The notes under the pieces: model-generated
Databases searched by the model: none
Told to the model about the DNA's origin: nothing
Seen by the model: only the letters and a program-made list of their open reading frames with translations
Assembly (NCBI GenBank): GCA_963710625.1
Contig: CAVQBG010000009.1
Span: forward strand, 1-64,000
DNA from: Sva-07 sp963710625
GTDB taxonomy: Bacteria > Actinomycetota > Acidimicrobiia > Acidimicrobiales > Ilumatobacteraceae
Direction of reading: 5' to 3'
DNA: 64,000 bases
Made by a program: the position numbers and the translations under genes
Shown: piece after piece, positions 34,128 through 43,448 of the stretch
Layout of the letters: each line of letters starts with the position of its first letter
Numbering within the stretch: the stretch's first letter is position 1

Positions 34128-36314
34128 CTATCCGGCCCGACCCTCGCCGGAACCCTGTCCGTGCCGATCGAACGCCAACGAGATCGCGTCGGGATCGTGA
34201 GCGTGGAGCCCGACGTCGACGACGTAGCTCCCCGATTCGGTGACCCACGCGCCGCCGAGCCGCAGGTCGAGCGCCGACCAGTCGAGTGTCACCTCGATCG
34301 GTTGGCTGCTCCCTGCACCGAGCCGACGGCGTGCGAATCCCACCAGGCGGCGATGCGGCCGCTCGTGCGCGCTCGCGTCGAGCCCAGCGAACGCGAACAG
34401 CACCACCGTCGCGTCGGACGGGCTCGCATTGGTCACCGTCACCCGGATCGAGTCGGCGTCGATCGGCTCGGCGCGCTCGATGTGAGCGCTGCCGTAGCCG
34501 AGGCCCCAACCGAAGGGGAAGTGTGCAGCGCGACCGTCACGGTCGAGCTTCCACTGGCCGTGGAACAGGTCGTAACGGGCCACGGTGGCGTCACGATCGA
34601 ACTCGACGAGATCGTCGGGATCGGTCGGGACGGCGAACGGGAGCCGGCCACCGGGCTCCGCCCTCCCGGCCACGATCTCGGCGAGCGCCTCGCCGCCCTC
34701 CACCCCCGCATACCAGGTCACGAGCGTGGCGGACACCGAGTCGGCCCAGGGCATCACGACCGCCGATCCGGTGACCACGACGACGACCACCCGGCGATGT
34801 CGTGCCGCAGCAGCAACGATCAGCGATTCGTCGGCCTCGGACAGGCGGAGCGAGGCCCGGTCACCGCCCGGCGCCATCGCCCCGCTGTCGTCGCTCGATG
34901 CCGTTCCGGTCGCCTCGGGACCGATCCGTCCCGTCGGCCGGGGGCGCTCGTGTGGCGCGTCGGTGCCGAGCGTCGGGTGGTCCATCGGCGGGAACAACTC
35001 GGCGACGAGCGGCGCCGTTCCGGTGTTGTCGATGTACTCGCCTTCGTCGTCCTTGGTGTAGCCGACGACGACGATCACCACGTCGGCGCCGTCGACGATG
35101 TCGAGGTCCGTGTCGGCGTGGTCGACGTTCGCGTCGCCGAACACCCGTCGGAGACCGTCGAGTGGGGTCACCACGTCGGATGCCTTCACGTCGCTGGAGC
35201 CGCCGTCGCCGAGATTGCGCATGGCGGCGAGGCGGCCCAACACCGCCACGCGACCGGTGCGATCCGGGTCGAGCGGGAGGAGCCCGTCGTTGCGCAGCAT
35301 CACGGTGGATGCCACCGCCGCCTCCCGCGCCAGCGCCCGATGCTCCGGGGTGCCGACCGCCGACAGCGGCGGCTGCGAGTCGTACACGAAGGCGAAGCGC
35401 AGGAGGGTGGCGACGATCCGCTCGACCGCCTCGTCGACCGTCGCGACGTCGAGGCGACCCGACTCGACCGCATCCGGCAGTCGCATCGCTCGCTGCTGAC
35501 GGAACGGCATCTCGATGTCGAGGCCGGCCACGACCGACGTGACCGCATCGCGGAGGCCGAAGATGAAGTCGGAGGTGACGAAGCCGTCCCAGCCCCACTC
35601 GTCGCGCAGGATCTCGGTCAGGAGGGTCGCGTTCTCACCGCACCACTCGCCGTTGACCGAGTTGTAGGCGCTCATCACCGAGGCGACACCTTCGGCGGCG
35701 ACGCGGCGGAAGTGCGGCAGGTACACCTCGTGCAGCGGTCGCTCGTCGATCTCGACGTCGACGCGGAAGCGAGCGTTCTCCATCGAGTTGAGCGCGAAGT
35801 GCTTCATGCACGCCATGACATGACGCTGCAGTCCTCGGGTGAGTGCCGCCGCCATCACGCCGACGTGGTGCGGGTCCTCGCCGTAGGTCTCCTGGGCCCG
35901 ACCCCATGCAGGGTGTCGGAGCAGGTTCATGCAGACCGCCCCCGTGTAGGTGGCGCCGCTGGCGCGCAGTTCGGTACCGATCGCCTCGCCGATGCGTTCC
36001 TCGAGATCGGGATCGAACGTTGCTCCGCGGGCCATGCTGACCGGGAACGCCGTCGCGTCACCGATCACGCAGCCGCGTGGCCCGTCGGCGAAGTCGATTC
36101 CGGGAATCCCGAGCCGAGGCACCTTCGCCGCCGGCCACGGGTGCTGGTAGTAGCCGCCCGACGTCATGTCGAGCAGACCTGGCCACAGCGGGGTGTCGCC
36201 GTCGAGGCAACCCAGCTTCTCCTCGAGCGTCATGCGGTTGACGAGCGCACGGGCGACAACGTGAGGATCGGCTCCGGATCGGACTTCGGCCACAGCATCG
36301 GCGAACGCGGACAT
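34128..36314 (-). CDS. Glycoside hydrolase family 3 (beta-glucosidase type)
   Basis: A 728-residue cytoplasmic GH3 enzyme: N-terminal TIM barrel with PRLGIPGIDFADGPRG, HPAWGRAQETYGEDPHHVG, MACMKHFALNSMENAR and the nucleophile Asp in WDGFVTSDFIFG; then the alpha/beta sandwich with VGYTKDDEGEYIDN and GEALAEIVAGRAEPGGRLPF; then a fibronectin III-like C-terminal domain. No signal peptide, so it acts on imported oligosaccharides or glycosides. Specificity (glucoside versus xyloside) cannot be fixed. Divergent from the aminotransferase gene over 63 bp. Confidence 0.9.
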   Translation of the reverse strand: MSAFADAVAEVRSGADPHVVARALVNRMTLEEKLGCLDGDTPLWPGLLDMTSGGYYQHPWPAAKVPRLGIPGIDFADGPRGCVIGDATAFPVSMARGATFDPDLEERIGEAIGTELRASGATYTGAVCMNLLRHPAWGRAQETYGEDPHHVGVMAAALTRGLQRHVMACMKHFALNSMENARFRVDVEIDERPLHEVYLPHFRRVAAEGVASVMSAYNSVNGEWCGENATLLTEILRDEWGWDGFVTSDFIFGLRDAVTSVVAGLDIEMPFRQQRAMRLPDAVESGRLDVATVDEAVERIVATLLRFAFVYDSQPPLSAVGTPEHRALAREAAVASTVMLRNDGLLPLDPDRTGRVAVLGRLAAMRNLGDGGSSDVKASDVVTPLDGLRRVFGDANVDHADTDLDIVDGADVVIVVVGYTKDDEGEYIDNTGTAPLVAELFPPMDHPTLGTDAPHERPRPTGRIGPEATGTASSDDSGAMAPGGDRASLRLSEADESLIVAAAARHRRVVVVVVTGSAVVMPWADSVSATLVTWYAGVEGGEALAEIVAGRAEPGGRLPFAVPTDPDDLVEFDRDATVARYDLFHGQWKLDRDGRAAHFPFGWGLGYGSAHIERAEPIDADSIRVTVTNASPSDATVVLFAFAGLDASAHERPHRRLVGFARRRLGAGSSQPIEVTLDWSALDLRLGGAWVTESGSYVVDVGLHAHDPDAISLAFDRHGQGSGEGRAG

Positions 36315-36377
36315 GGGTCGACGATGACACAACCGGTCGGCTCCCGTGCGCACCGGACCGCCTGGCAGACTGCGCCC

Positions 36378-37604
<1,227 letters not shown>

Positions 37605-37623
37605 CGCCACCGCCCGCCCGACA

Positions 37624-37745
37624 TCTGCGTCAGCAACAACCCACCGATCGGTGATTGTCGCCGACACTGAACGGCAGCCCCGATTCTGCGTCAGCAACAA
37701 CGCACTCTTCGTGGATCACTGCCGACGCTGTCGGGAGGCCGGGGA
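37624..37745. repeat. Two approximately 61-bp direct repeats in an intergenic gap
   Basis: TCTGCGTCAGCAACAAC begins at 37624 and again at 37685, each followed by about ten variable bases and a related GTGAT.GTCGCCGAC / GTGGATCACTGCCGAC segment. No coding sense. Placed between the aminotransferase and P450 genes, it could be a protein-binding repeat or a genome-wide intergenic repeat. Confidence 0.6.
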
Positions 37746-37790
37746 GCGTCCGCACCGGCGCGCTCCGCGCCCACGTGAAATCATGGCGCG

Positions 37791-39017
37791 GTGACCGACA
37801 CCGCCGCCGCACCCGTGTACAACCCGTTCGACCCGGCGTTCCGGGCGAACCCGTACCCGTTCTACGACGTGTTGCGCGAGCAGGCGCCGGCGTACGACAC
37901 CGGCTACGGCCTGATCGTGCTGACCCGATACAGCGACGTCGGCCACGTGTTGCGCAGCAACGATTTCAGCCGCGACATCGACGCGAACGGCACCCCGAGC
38001 GACGATCCCGTCGCGCAGCGGCGACGACTCCGACGCTCGCAGGGATCGAAGTCGATCCTCAACCTCGACCCTCCCGACCACACCCGACTCCGACGACTGG
38101 TCTCGAAGGCGTTCACGCCGACCGCGATCAACGCCCTACGCGGGCGCATCGAGGAGCAGGTCGACGACGTCCTCGATCGTGCCGCCGAGCGTGGCTCGAT
38201 GGAGCTGGTCGACGAACTCGCCTTCCCGGTGCCGTTCCAGGTGATCTCGGATCTGCTCGACATCCCGCAGGACCGGTCGGTGGAGATGCGCGAGTGGGGC
38301 CAACTCCTCACTGCGGCGCTGGAGCCGACGACGACGCTCGAGACCCTCGACGCGGCCGAGGGAGCACTCGGGCAGATGGGTCCGTACCTCGCCGGCGTGG
38401 TCGAAGATCGTCGCCGGAATCTCGGCGACGACGTGCTCTCGGCGTTGATCGTCGCCGAAGAGGAAGGCGACCGCCTCACCACCGAGGAGCTGTTGTCGTT
38501 CGTGGTGCTGCTGTACGTCGCCGGGCACGAGACGACCGTCAACCTGATCGGCAACGGCATGCTCGCGCTGCTTCGCAACCCCGCCGAACTCGACCGCTGG
38601 CGACGTGACCCAGCGCTCGACGCGAACGCCGTCGACGAACTCCTGCGCTACGACGGCCCGGTGCAGCACACCGTAAGGATCCCGATGGTCCCGATGTCGT
38701 TCGGCGAGGGCGAACAGCGCGTCGACGTCGAGCCCGGCACATCGGTGCTCACGGTGCTCGGCGCCGCCAACCATGACCCCGCTGTGTTCGACGATCCCCA
38801 CACGCTGCGCCTCGACCGGCCCAACGCCAGCCGTCATCTCGCGTTCGCAGCAGGCATCCACTACTGCCTCGGCGCCTCGCTCGCCCGCCTCGAAGCCACG
38901 GTGGCGCTCGGGCGACTCATCCGGCGGTTCGAACGGATCGACCTGCTCTCCGAGCCGACGTTCCGCGACCGCCTGACGATTCGCGGTGTCGATCGCATGG
39001 AGCTGTCGGTCTCCTGA
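37791..39017 (+). CDS. Cytochrome P450
   Basis: A 408-residue soluble bacterial P450. Visible motifs: DPPDHTRLRRLVSKAFTP, the I-helix AGHETTVNLIGNG with its acid-alcohol pair (ET), ExxR in ELLR, NHDPAVFDDP, and the haem loop LAFAAGIHYCLGASLARLE with the Cys ligand. Starts with GTG at 37791. No ferredoxin or reductase gene is adjacent, so electrons must come from elsewhere. The sulfatase gene follows four bases later, suggesting joint use in a steroid- or xenobiotic-type pathway, but that is inference. Confidence 0.93.
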   Translation: MTDTAAAPVYNPFDPAFRANPYPFYDVLREQAPAYDTGYGLIVLTRYSDVGHVLRSNDFSRDIDANGTPSDDPVAQRRRLRRSQGSKSILNLDPPDHTRLRRLVSKAFTPTAINALRGRIEEQVDDVLDRAAERGSMELVDELAFPVPFQVISDLLDIPQDRSVEMREWGQLLTAALEPTTTLETLDAAEGALGQMGPYLAGVVEDRRRNLGDDVLSALIVAEEEGDRLTTEELLSFVVLLYVAGHETTVNLIGNGMLALLRNPAELDRWRRDPALDANAVDELLRYDGPVQHTVRIPMVPMSFGEGEQRVDVEPGTSVLTVLGAANHDPAVFDDPHTLRLDRPNASRHLAFAAGIHYCLGASLARLEATVALGRLIRRFERIDLLSEPTFRDRLTIRGVDRMELSVS

Positions 39018-39021
39018 CGCC

Positions 39022-40494
39022 GTGAGCCGTCCGAACATCGTCCTCTTCATGCCCGATCAGCTCCGGGCGGACGCGCTCGGGTGCTTCGGGAGTCCCGTCG
39101 CGTCGACCCCGAACATCGACGCACTCGCCGCCCGCGGCGTCCGGTTCGACGACGCCTGGGCACAACATCCCGTGTGCGGGCCGAGCCGCTGCTCGATCCT
39201 CACCGGTTGGTACCCGCACGTCGCCGGCCACCGGACGCTCGACAACCTGATCGACGACCACGAGCCCAACCTGTTCAAGATCCTCCGGGAAGCGGGCTAC
39301 CACGTCGCCATCGCCGGCGACCGAGGCGACGTGTTCGCTCCCGGCGTGACCGAGTCGAGCTCCGACTTCTGTGGCTTTCTCGAACCTCCCGTCGATGCGA
39401 TGACGAGATACACCTCGCCGTACCCGACCGACCACCGGCTGCACCGTGCGATGTACTTCGGCGAGACGGGTGATGCCGACACGCTCGACTTCGACGAAGC
39501 GACGATCCGAACCGCCGAACGCTGGCTGCGCGAAGGCGCGCCGACCGATCAACCCTGGCTGCTGTGGGTGCCGCTGATCTTCCCGCACCCACCGTTCACC
39601 GTCGAGGAGCCATGGTTCTCGATGCACGACCGCTCGGCGATGCCCGACCCGATCGCGGCCGCCGACTGCGTGGGCAAGCCTCGATTCATGGACGCCTACC
39701 GGGACATCTACGGCTGGGGTGACCTGTCGATCGGCGACTTCCACGAGATCGCCGCGACGTACCACGGCATGGTGAGCCGGGTCGATGCGCAGCTGGCGAG
39801 AGTGCTCGATGCGGTCGACGACATCGGCGCGACCGACGACACCGTGATCGGCTTCTTCGCCGACCACGGTGAATACCTGGGCGACTTCGGACTCGTCGAG
39901 AAGTGGCCGTCGGCGATGGACCCCTGCATCCTGCGCAACCCCCTCGTCCTCGCCGGCGCGGGACTCCCGCAAGGCGTGGTCGTCGACCGTCCGGTGGAAC
40001 TCGTCGACCTGTTGCCGACGATCTGCGAGCTCGGCGAGGCGGAAGTGACACACACCCACTTCGGGCGAAGTCTGCTGCCCGTGATGAACGATCCGACGGT
40101 CGCCCATCGGGAATTCGCCTGTTCCGAGGGCGGGTTCCGCGTGACCGACCAACCTCGGTTCGAACGTGCCAAGGGGATCTACGAACCCAAGGGTCGGCTG
40201 CAGCGAGAACGGCCGGAACTGGTCGGGACCGCCATCGCACTGCGAACTCCGACGCACACCTACGTCCACCGACGCTACGAATCCGACGAGTACTACGACC
40301 GCCTCGCCGATCCGAACGAGGTGATCAACCTGATCGGACGGCCCGAGGATCTGGCACTCCAGGCCGACCTCCGTGACGAACTCCTCGGATGGATCGCCGA
40401 CACCTCCGACGTGATCCCCTGGGAACCCAACCCCCGACGGCCGCCGATCGTGCACGGCTTCCGCAGCGACGATCCGAACCGTTCCACCGAGTGA
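39022..40494 (+). CDS. Type I sulfatase / arylsulfatase-like hydrolase
   Basis: A 490-residue alkaline-phosphatase-fold sulfatase. The N-terminus is SRPNIVLFMPDQLRADALGC with the metal-binding Asp; the formylglycine motif is CGPSR (VCGPSRCSILTGWYPH), the Cys being oxidised by a maturation enzyme. The second metal site is in DTVIGFFADHGEYLGDFGL. No signal peptide, so cytoplasmic. The GTG at 39022 is the start, four bases after the P450 stop. It hydrolyses sulfate esters; substrate unknown. Confidence 0.9.
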   Translation: MSRPNIVLFMPDQLRADALGCFGSPVASTPNIDALAARGVRFDDAWAQHPVCGPSRCSILTGWYPHVAGHRTLDNLIDDHEPNLFKILREAGYHVAIAGDRGDVFAPGVTESSSDFCGFLEPPVDAMTRYTSPYPTDHRLHRAMYFGETGDADTLDFDEATIRTAERWLREGAPTDQPWLLWVPLIFPHPPFTVEEPWFSMHDRSAMPDPIAAADCVGKPRFMDAYRDIYGWGDLSIGDFHEIAATYHGMVSRVDAQLARVLDAVDDIGATDDTVIGFFADHGEYLGDFGLVEKWPSAMDPCILRNPLVLAGAGLPQGVVVDRPVELVDLLPTICELGEAEVTHTHFGRSLLPVMNDPTVAHREFACSEGGFRVTDQPRFERAKGIYEPKGRLQRERPELVGTAIALRTPTHTYVHRRYESDEYYDRLADPNEVINLIGRPEDLALQADLRDELLGWIADTSDVIPWEPNPRRPPIVHGFRSDDPNRSTE

Positions 40495-40512
40495 TCGGCG
40501 CGGTCTCCTTGG

Positions 40513-41382
40513 TCAGGGGTTCAGCAACCGGATGAGGCTGCTGGTGTCCCACCGGTCGCCGCCCATCGCGACCACCTGTTTGTAGAACTGGTCGACCAGC
40601 GCCGTCACCGGAAGGCGGGCGCCGCTGCGATCGGCCTCGTCGAGCACGATCCCGAGGTCCTTGCGCATCCATTCGACGGCGAACCCGAAGTCGAACTCGT
40701 GCGCAGCCATCGTGCGGGCGCGATTGTCCATCTGCCAGCTCTGGGCGGCGCCCTTGCCGATCACGTCGACGACCTGATCGACGTCGAGGCCGGCGAGCTT
40801 GGCGAAGTTGACGCCCTCGGCGAGGCCCTGGAGCAGACCGGCGATGCAGATCTGGTTGACCATCTTGGTGAGTTGCCCAGAGCCAGCGGGGCCGAGCCGG
40901 ACGCAGGACTTCGCGTAGCCGTCGATCACGACGGCGGCCCGATCGAAGACCTCGGCGTCGTCGCAGCCGCACATCACCGTGAGCTGTCCGTTCTCCGCGC
41001 CGGCCTGTCCACCGGAGACCGGGGCATCGACGAATCCGATGCCTCGTTCGGCGCATGCTGCCGACAGCTCACGGGCGAGCCCCGCCGACGCCGTCGTGTG
41101 GTCGACGAGCACCGATCCGAGCGCCATCGCGTCGAGTGCCCCGTTGGGCCCGCGGACGACCTCGCGGACGTCGTCGTCGTTGCCGACGCAGAGCGCGACG
41201 AACTCGGCGCCGTCTGCGGCTTCGGCGGGCGTGGGTGCGGCCTGATTGCCGTTGAGCGCAACCCAGGCGAGCGCCTTGGCCGCGGTGCGGTTGTAGACCA
41301 CCACCTCGTACCCCGCCTTGGCGAGGTGCCGGGCCATCGGGGCGCCCATGACGCCCATTCCGAGAAACGCGATCCTGCTCAT
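40513..41382 (-). CDS. 3-hydroxyisobutyrate dehydrogenase-family oxidoreductase
   Basis: A 289-residue beta-hydroxyacid dehydrogenase: nucleotide motif IAFLGMGVMGAPMARHLAKA, substrate loop FVDAPVSGGQAGAENGQL, catalytic Lys in GSGQLTKMVNQ, and the helical C-terminal domain with GAAQSWQMDNRA and MRKDLGIVLDEA. Full length. It oxidises 3-hydroxy acids such as 3-hydroxyisobutyrate or reduces related semialdehydes with NAD(P). Convergent with the sulfatase gene. Confidence 0.9.
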   Translation of the reverse strand: MSRIAFLGMGVMGAPMARHLAKAGYEVVVYNRTAAKALAWVALNGNQAAPTPAEAADGAEFVALCVGNDDDVREVVRGPNGALDAMALGSVLVDHTTASAGLARELSAACAERGIGFVDAPVSGGQAGAENGQLTVMCGCDDAEVFDRAAVVIDGYAKSCVRLGPAGSGQLTKMVNQICIAGLLQGLAEGVNFAKLAGLDVDQVVDVIGKGAAQSWQMDNRARTMAAHEFDFGFAVEWMRKDLGIVLDEADRSGARLPVTALVDQFYKQVVAMGGDRWDTSSLIRLLNP

Positions 41383-41504
41383 CGCCGCCGAGTCTGGCAC
41401 GCCCCCTCCCCCACCCACCGAAAAATGCCGGCATCGGCGCGCCTGGCGCGCCGAAAGGGGGCAGATTTCGGGCGAGGGGCGAGCGACGCGCGACACTGCC
41501 GGAC

Positions 41505-42239
41505 GTGTCGTCGCCACCGTCGTCTGCGCCCTGGAGTGTGCTCACCTGGAACCTGCACGGCTCGGCAGGGCCTGATCTCGAAGCCGCCGCTCGATCGATC
41601 CGCGCCCAGGCGCCCGACATCGTGGTGCTCCAGGAGATTCGCAAACATCAGGCGGAAACCCTCGGTCGAGCATTGACGATGCGTTACGCCTGGGCGCTCA
41701 AACATGCGCCCTACACGCGGGTGATGTGGTGGAGGTCGGAAGGAATGGCAATCCTCACGCCGCATCTGCTCGACGCGGTGGGGCACACGGAGATCTCCGA
41801 CGACCAGCCGATGCGGAGTTGGCGGCGGCGCATCGCCCAGTGGGCGCTCGTCGGTCGCGCCGACCGCAGCATGGTGATGATCTACAACCTGCACCTCTCG
41901 CCGCACCAGGACGCCGATGCCCGACGCTCCGAGGCAAAGCGGGTTGCGAGGATCGTCGAGGAGATCGGTGACGATCCTCCGCCGATCGTCGCCGGCGACT
42001 TCAACGACGCTGACGACCCGTCGATCATCGAGGCGCTGCCCGGCGTCGAACACGAGCGTCCAGCCGACACGAATCCGTCGGGGTCACCGAGCCAGTTGCT
42101 CGATCACGTCCTGCTCCCGCAGCAGGCATCCGACATGTCGGTCACCGTGCCCGTGGGTGGACCGGAGTGGGCCGCGATCTCCGATCACCTTCCGGTGACC
42201 GTCCGCTTCACCCTGCCGAGTGTGACGCCGGGGGTCTGA
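41505..42239 (+). CDS. Endonuclease/exonuclease/phosphatase family protein
   Basis: A 244-residue EEP-fold metal phosphoesterase: LTWNLHGSAGPDL (Asn-metal site), DIVVLQEIRKHQ (Glu), VMIYNLHLSPHQDADAR, PPIVAGDFNDADDPS (Asp-Asn) and ISDHLPVTV (catalytic Asp-His). No signal peptide or extra domain. The substrate could be a nucleic acid or a phospholipid-type diester. Starts with GTG at 41505. It ends in a shared hairpin with carD. Confidence 0.88.
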   Translation: MSSPPSSAPWSVLTWNLHGSAGPDLEAAARSIRAQAPDIVVLQEIRKHQAETLGRALTMRYAWALKHAPYTRVMWWRSEGMAILTPHLLDAVGHTEISDDQPMRSWRRRIAQWALVGRADRSMVMIYNLHLSPHQDADARRSEAKRVARIVEEIGDDPPPIVAGDFNDADDPSIIEALPGVEHERPADTNPSGSPSQLLDHVLLPQQASDMSVTVPVGGPEWAAISDHLPVTVRFTLPSVTPGV

Positions 42240-42252
42240 CCCCTGGCGTCAC
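42222..42252. terminator. Bidirectional hairpin between convergent genes
   Basis: GTGACGCCGGGGGTC and GACCCCTGGCGTCAC form a long, nearly perfect stem (one G-U type mismatch) with a tiny loop, spanning the end of the EEP gene and the gap to carD. No T-run. It probably stops transcription from both sides. Confidence 0.65.
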
Positions 42253-42254
42253 GA

Positions 42255-42779
42255 TCACTTCTTCTTCTTGGCCTCGGCCGGCGGGGCCTTGAGGACACCC
42301 TTGGCCAGGGCATCGTCGAGGTACGCCTCGGCCTCTTCGGCCGACACCTTCAGCGCCGGCGAGATCTCCGAGATCAAGTTGACGCGGGCACGCTCGTACA
42401 TCGTGCGCTCGGCCGCCGACAGCGACGCGTCGCGGTTGCGTGCGGCGAGGTTCCGGACGACTTCGGCAACCTGGTACACGTCGCCGCTCTTGAGCTTCTC
42501 CTGGTGGTTCTTGAAGCGACGGCTCCAGTTGGAGGGCACGCGGGGGTCCGGTTTCGCCAGCACTGCCACGAGGTCTTCGAGCTCGTCGGCCGACACGGGC
42601 GGCCGCACGCCGACCTCCTCGGTGCTCGAGATCGGCACCTTCAGCGTCATCTCGTTGATGACGGTCTTCAGGATCAGGTAGTCCTGCTTCTCGCCGAAGA
42701 ACTCCATCTTCTTGGTCCCCATCACGACGCATGCGCCGTGCTGGGGGTAGATGACGGTTTCGCCCTTCTTGAACTTCAC
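42255..42779 (-). CDS. carD: CarD-family RNA polymerase-binding regulator
   Basis: A 174-residue CarD/CdnL protein: N-terminal RNAP-interaction domain (FKKGETVIYPQHGACVVMG, VPISSTEEVGVRPPV) and a helical DNA-binding C-terminal domain (PSNWSRRFKNHQEKLKSGDV with the conserved Trp, YERARVNLISEISPAL). In mycobacteria CarD stabilises open promoter complexes and is essential. The Lys-rich tail (EAKKKK) is usual. Normal length. Confidence 0.95.
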   Translation of the reverse strand: MKFKKGETVIYPQHGACVVMGTKKMEFFGEKQDYLILKTVINEMTLKVPISSTEEVGVRPPVSADELEDLVAVLAKPDPRVPSNWSRRFKNHQEKLKSGDVYQVAEVVRNLAARNRDASLSAAERTMYERARVNLISEISPALKVSAEEAEAYLDDALAKGVLKAPPAEAKKKK

Positions 42780-42842
42780 GCAGAACCTCGCCTGGTCGGG
42801 GGTGGGGGCCGCGGGTGCACGCAGCGCCGTTCCAGGCTACAG

Positions 42843-42916
42843 CGCCCCCGGCAGGATTCGAACCTGCGACCTTGTCATTAGAAGGGACTTGCTCTGTCCA
42901 GCTGAGCTACGGGGGC
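42843..42916 (-). tRNA. tRNA-Arg (UCU) with an irregular anticodon stem
   Basis: Acceptor GCCCCCG/CGGGGGC, D-arm GCTC/GAGC, T-arm GCAGG TTCGAAT CCTGC and anticodon loop CTTCTAA (TCT) are clear. The anticodon stem reads AGTCC against TGACA: only the middle three pairs form, with A-A at 27-43 and C-U at 31-39. CCA is not encoded, unlike the two other tRNAs here. Confidence 0.85.
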
Positions 42917-42975
42917 CTCCCGACGAAACTATCGCCTCTCGATCTCGTCCGAGCATCGGTTGGGTATTCTGTCGC

Positions 42976-43425
42976 ATGGCGATCAGACACCACACGAAGA
43001 ACAAGGGCGACCTCGCCACGGCACAGGTCCATGTCGATCTGATCGAACGCGGTGCCCTCATGCTCCTGCCACTCACCGAGCACGCTCCGTTCGACCTCGT
43101 GGCCTACATCGACGCGACCTTCTTCCGAATTCAGGTGAAGTACCGCGCGACGAGTCGCGGCGTTCTGCCAGTCCACTTTCGGAGCGTCTGGTCCGACAGG
43201 CACGGCGTCCACGCCAAGCCGATGGAACGAGATGAGCTCGACGTCCTTGCGATCTACTCTCCTGAAACGCGTCAGTGCTACTACCTCGACCCTGGAGACT
43301 TTGCTGCGTCCGTTTCCTTGCGCCTCGCTCCCCCGAAGAACGGTCAGACGGCCAACGTTCTCTTCGCTGACGACTTCAGGAGCTTCCCGCCTCGATCCCT
43401 CGGCCAATCGGGTTCGACCGAGTGA
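42976..43425 (+). CDS. PD-(D/E)XK endonuclease of the intron-associated type
   Basis: A 149-residue protein resembling group I intron-associated PD-(D/E)XK endonucleases (PF11645, I-Ssp6803I type): start HTKNKGDLATAQVHVDLIER, catalytic core PFDLVAYIDATFFRIQVKYR (Asp ... QVK in place of ExK), then VLAIYSPETRQCYYLDP. The gene starts 60 bp from the 5' end of tRNA-Arg, in the opposite direction. No intron is present. It may be a free-standing homing-type nuclease or a domesticated one. The catalytic residues appear intact. Confidence 0.7.
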   Translation: MAIRHHTKNKGDLATAQVHVDLIERGALMLLPLTEHAPFDLVAYIDATFFRIQVKYRATSRGVLPVHFRSVWSDRHGVHAKPMERDELDVLAIYSPETRQCYYLDPGDFAASVSLRLAPPKNGQTANVLFADDFRSFPPRSLGQSGSTE

Positions 43426-43448
43426 GGCGAGGATGCTCTCGCGTACAG

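Noticed and set aside
34161..36377. N-terminal extension of the aminotransferase reading frame upstream of 36378
   Set aside because: It is antisense to the GH3 gene and lacks domain character; the aminotransferase family starts at the ATG near 36378.
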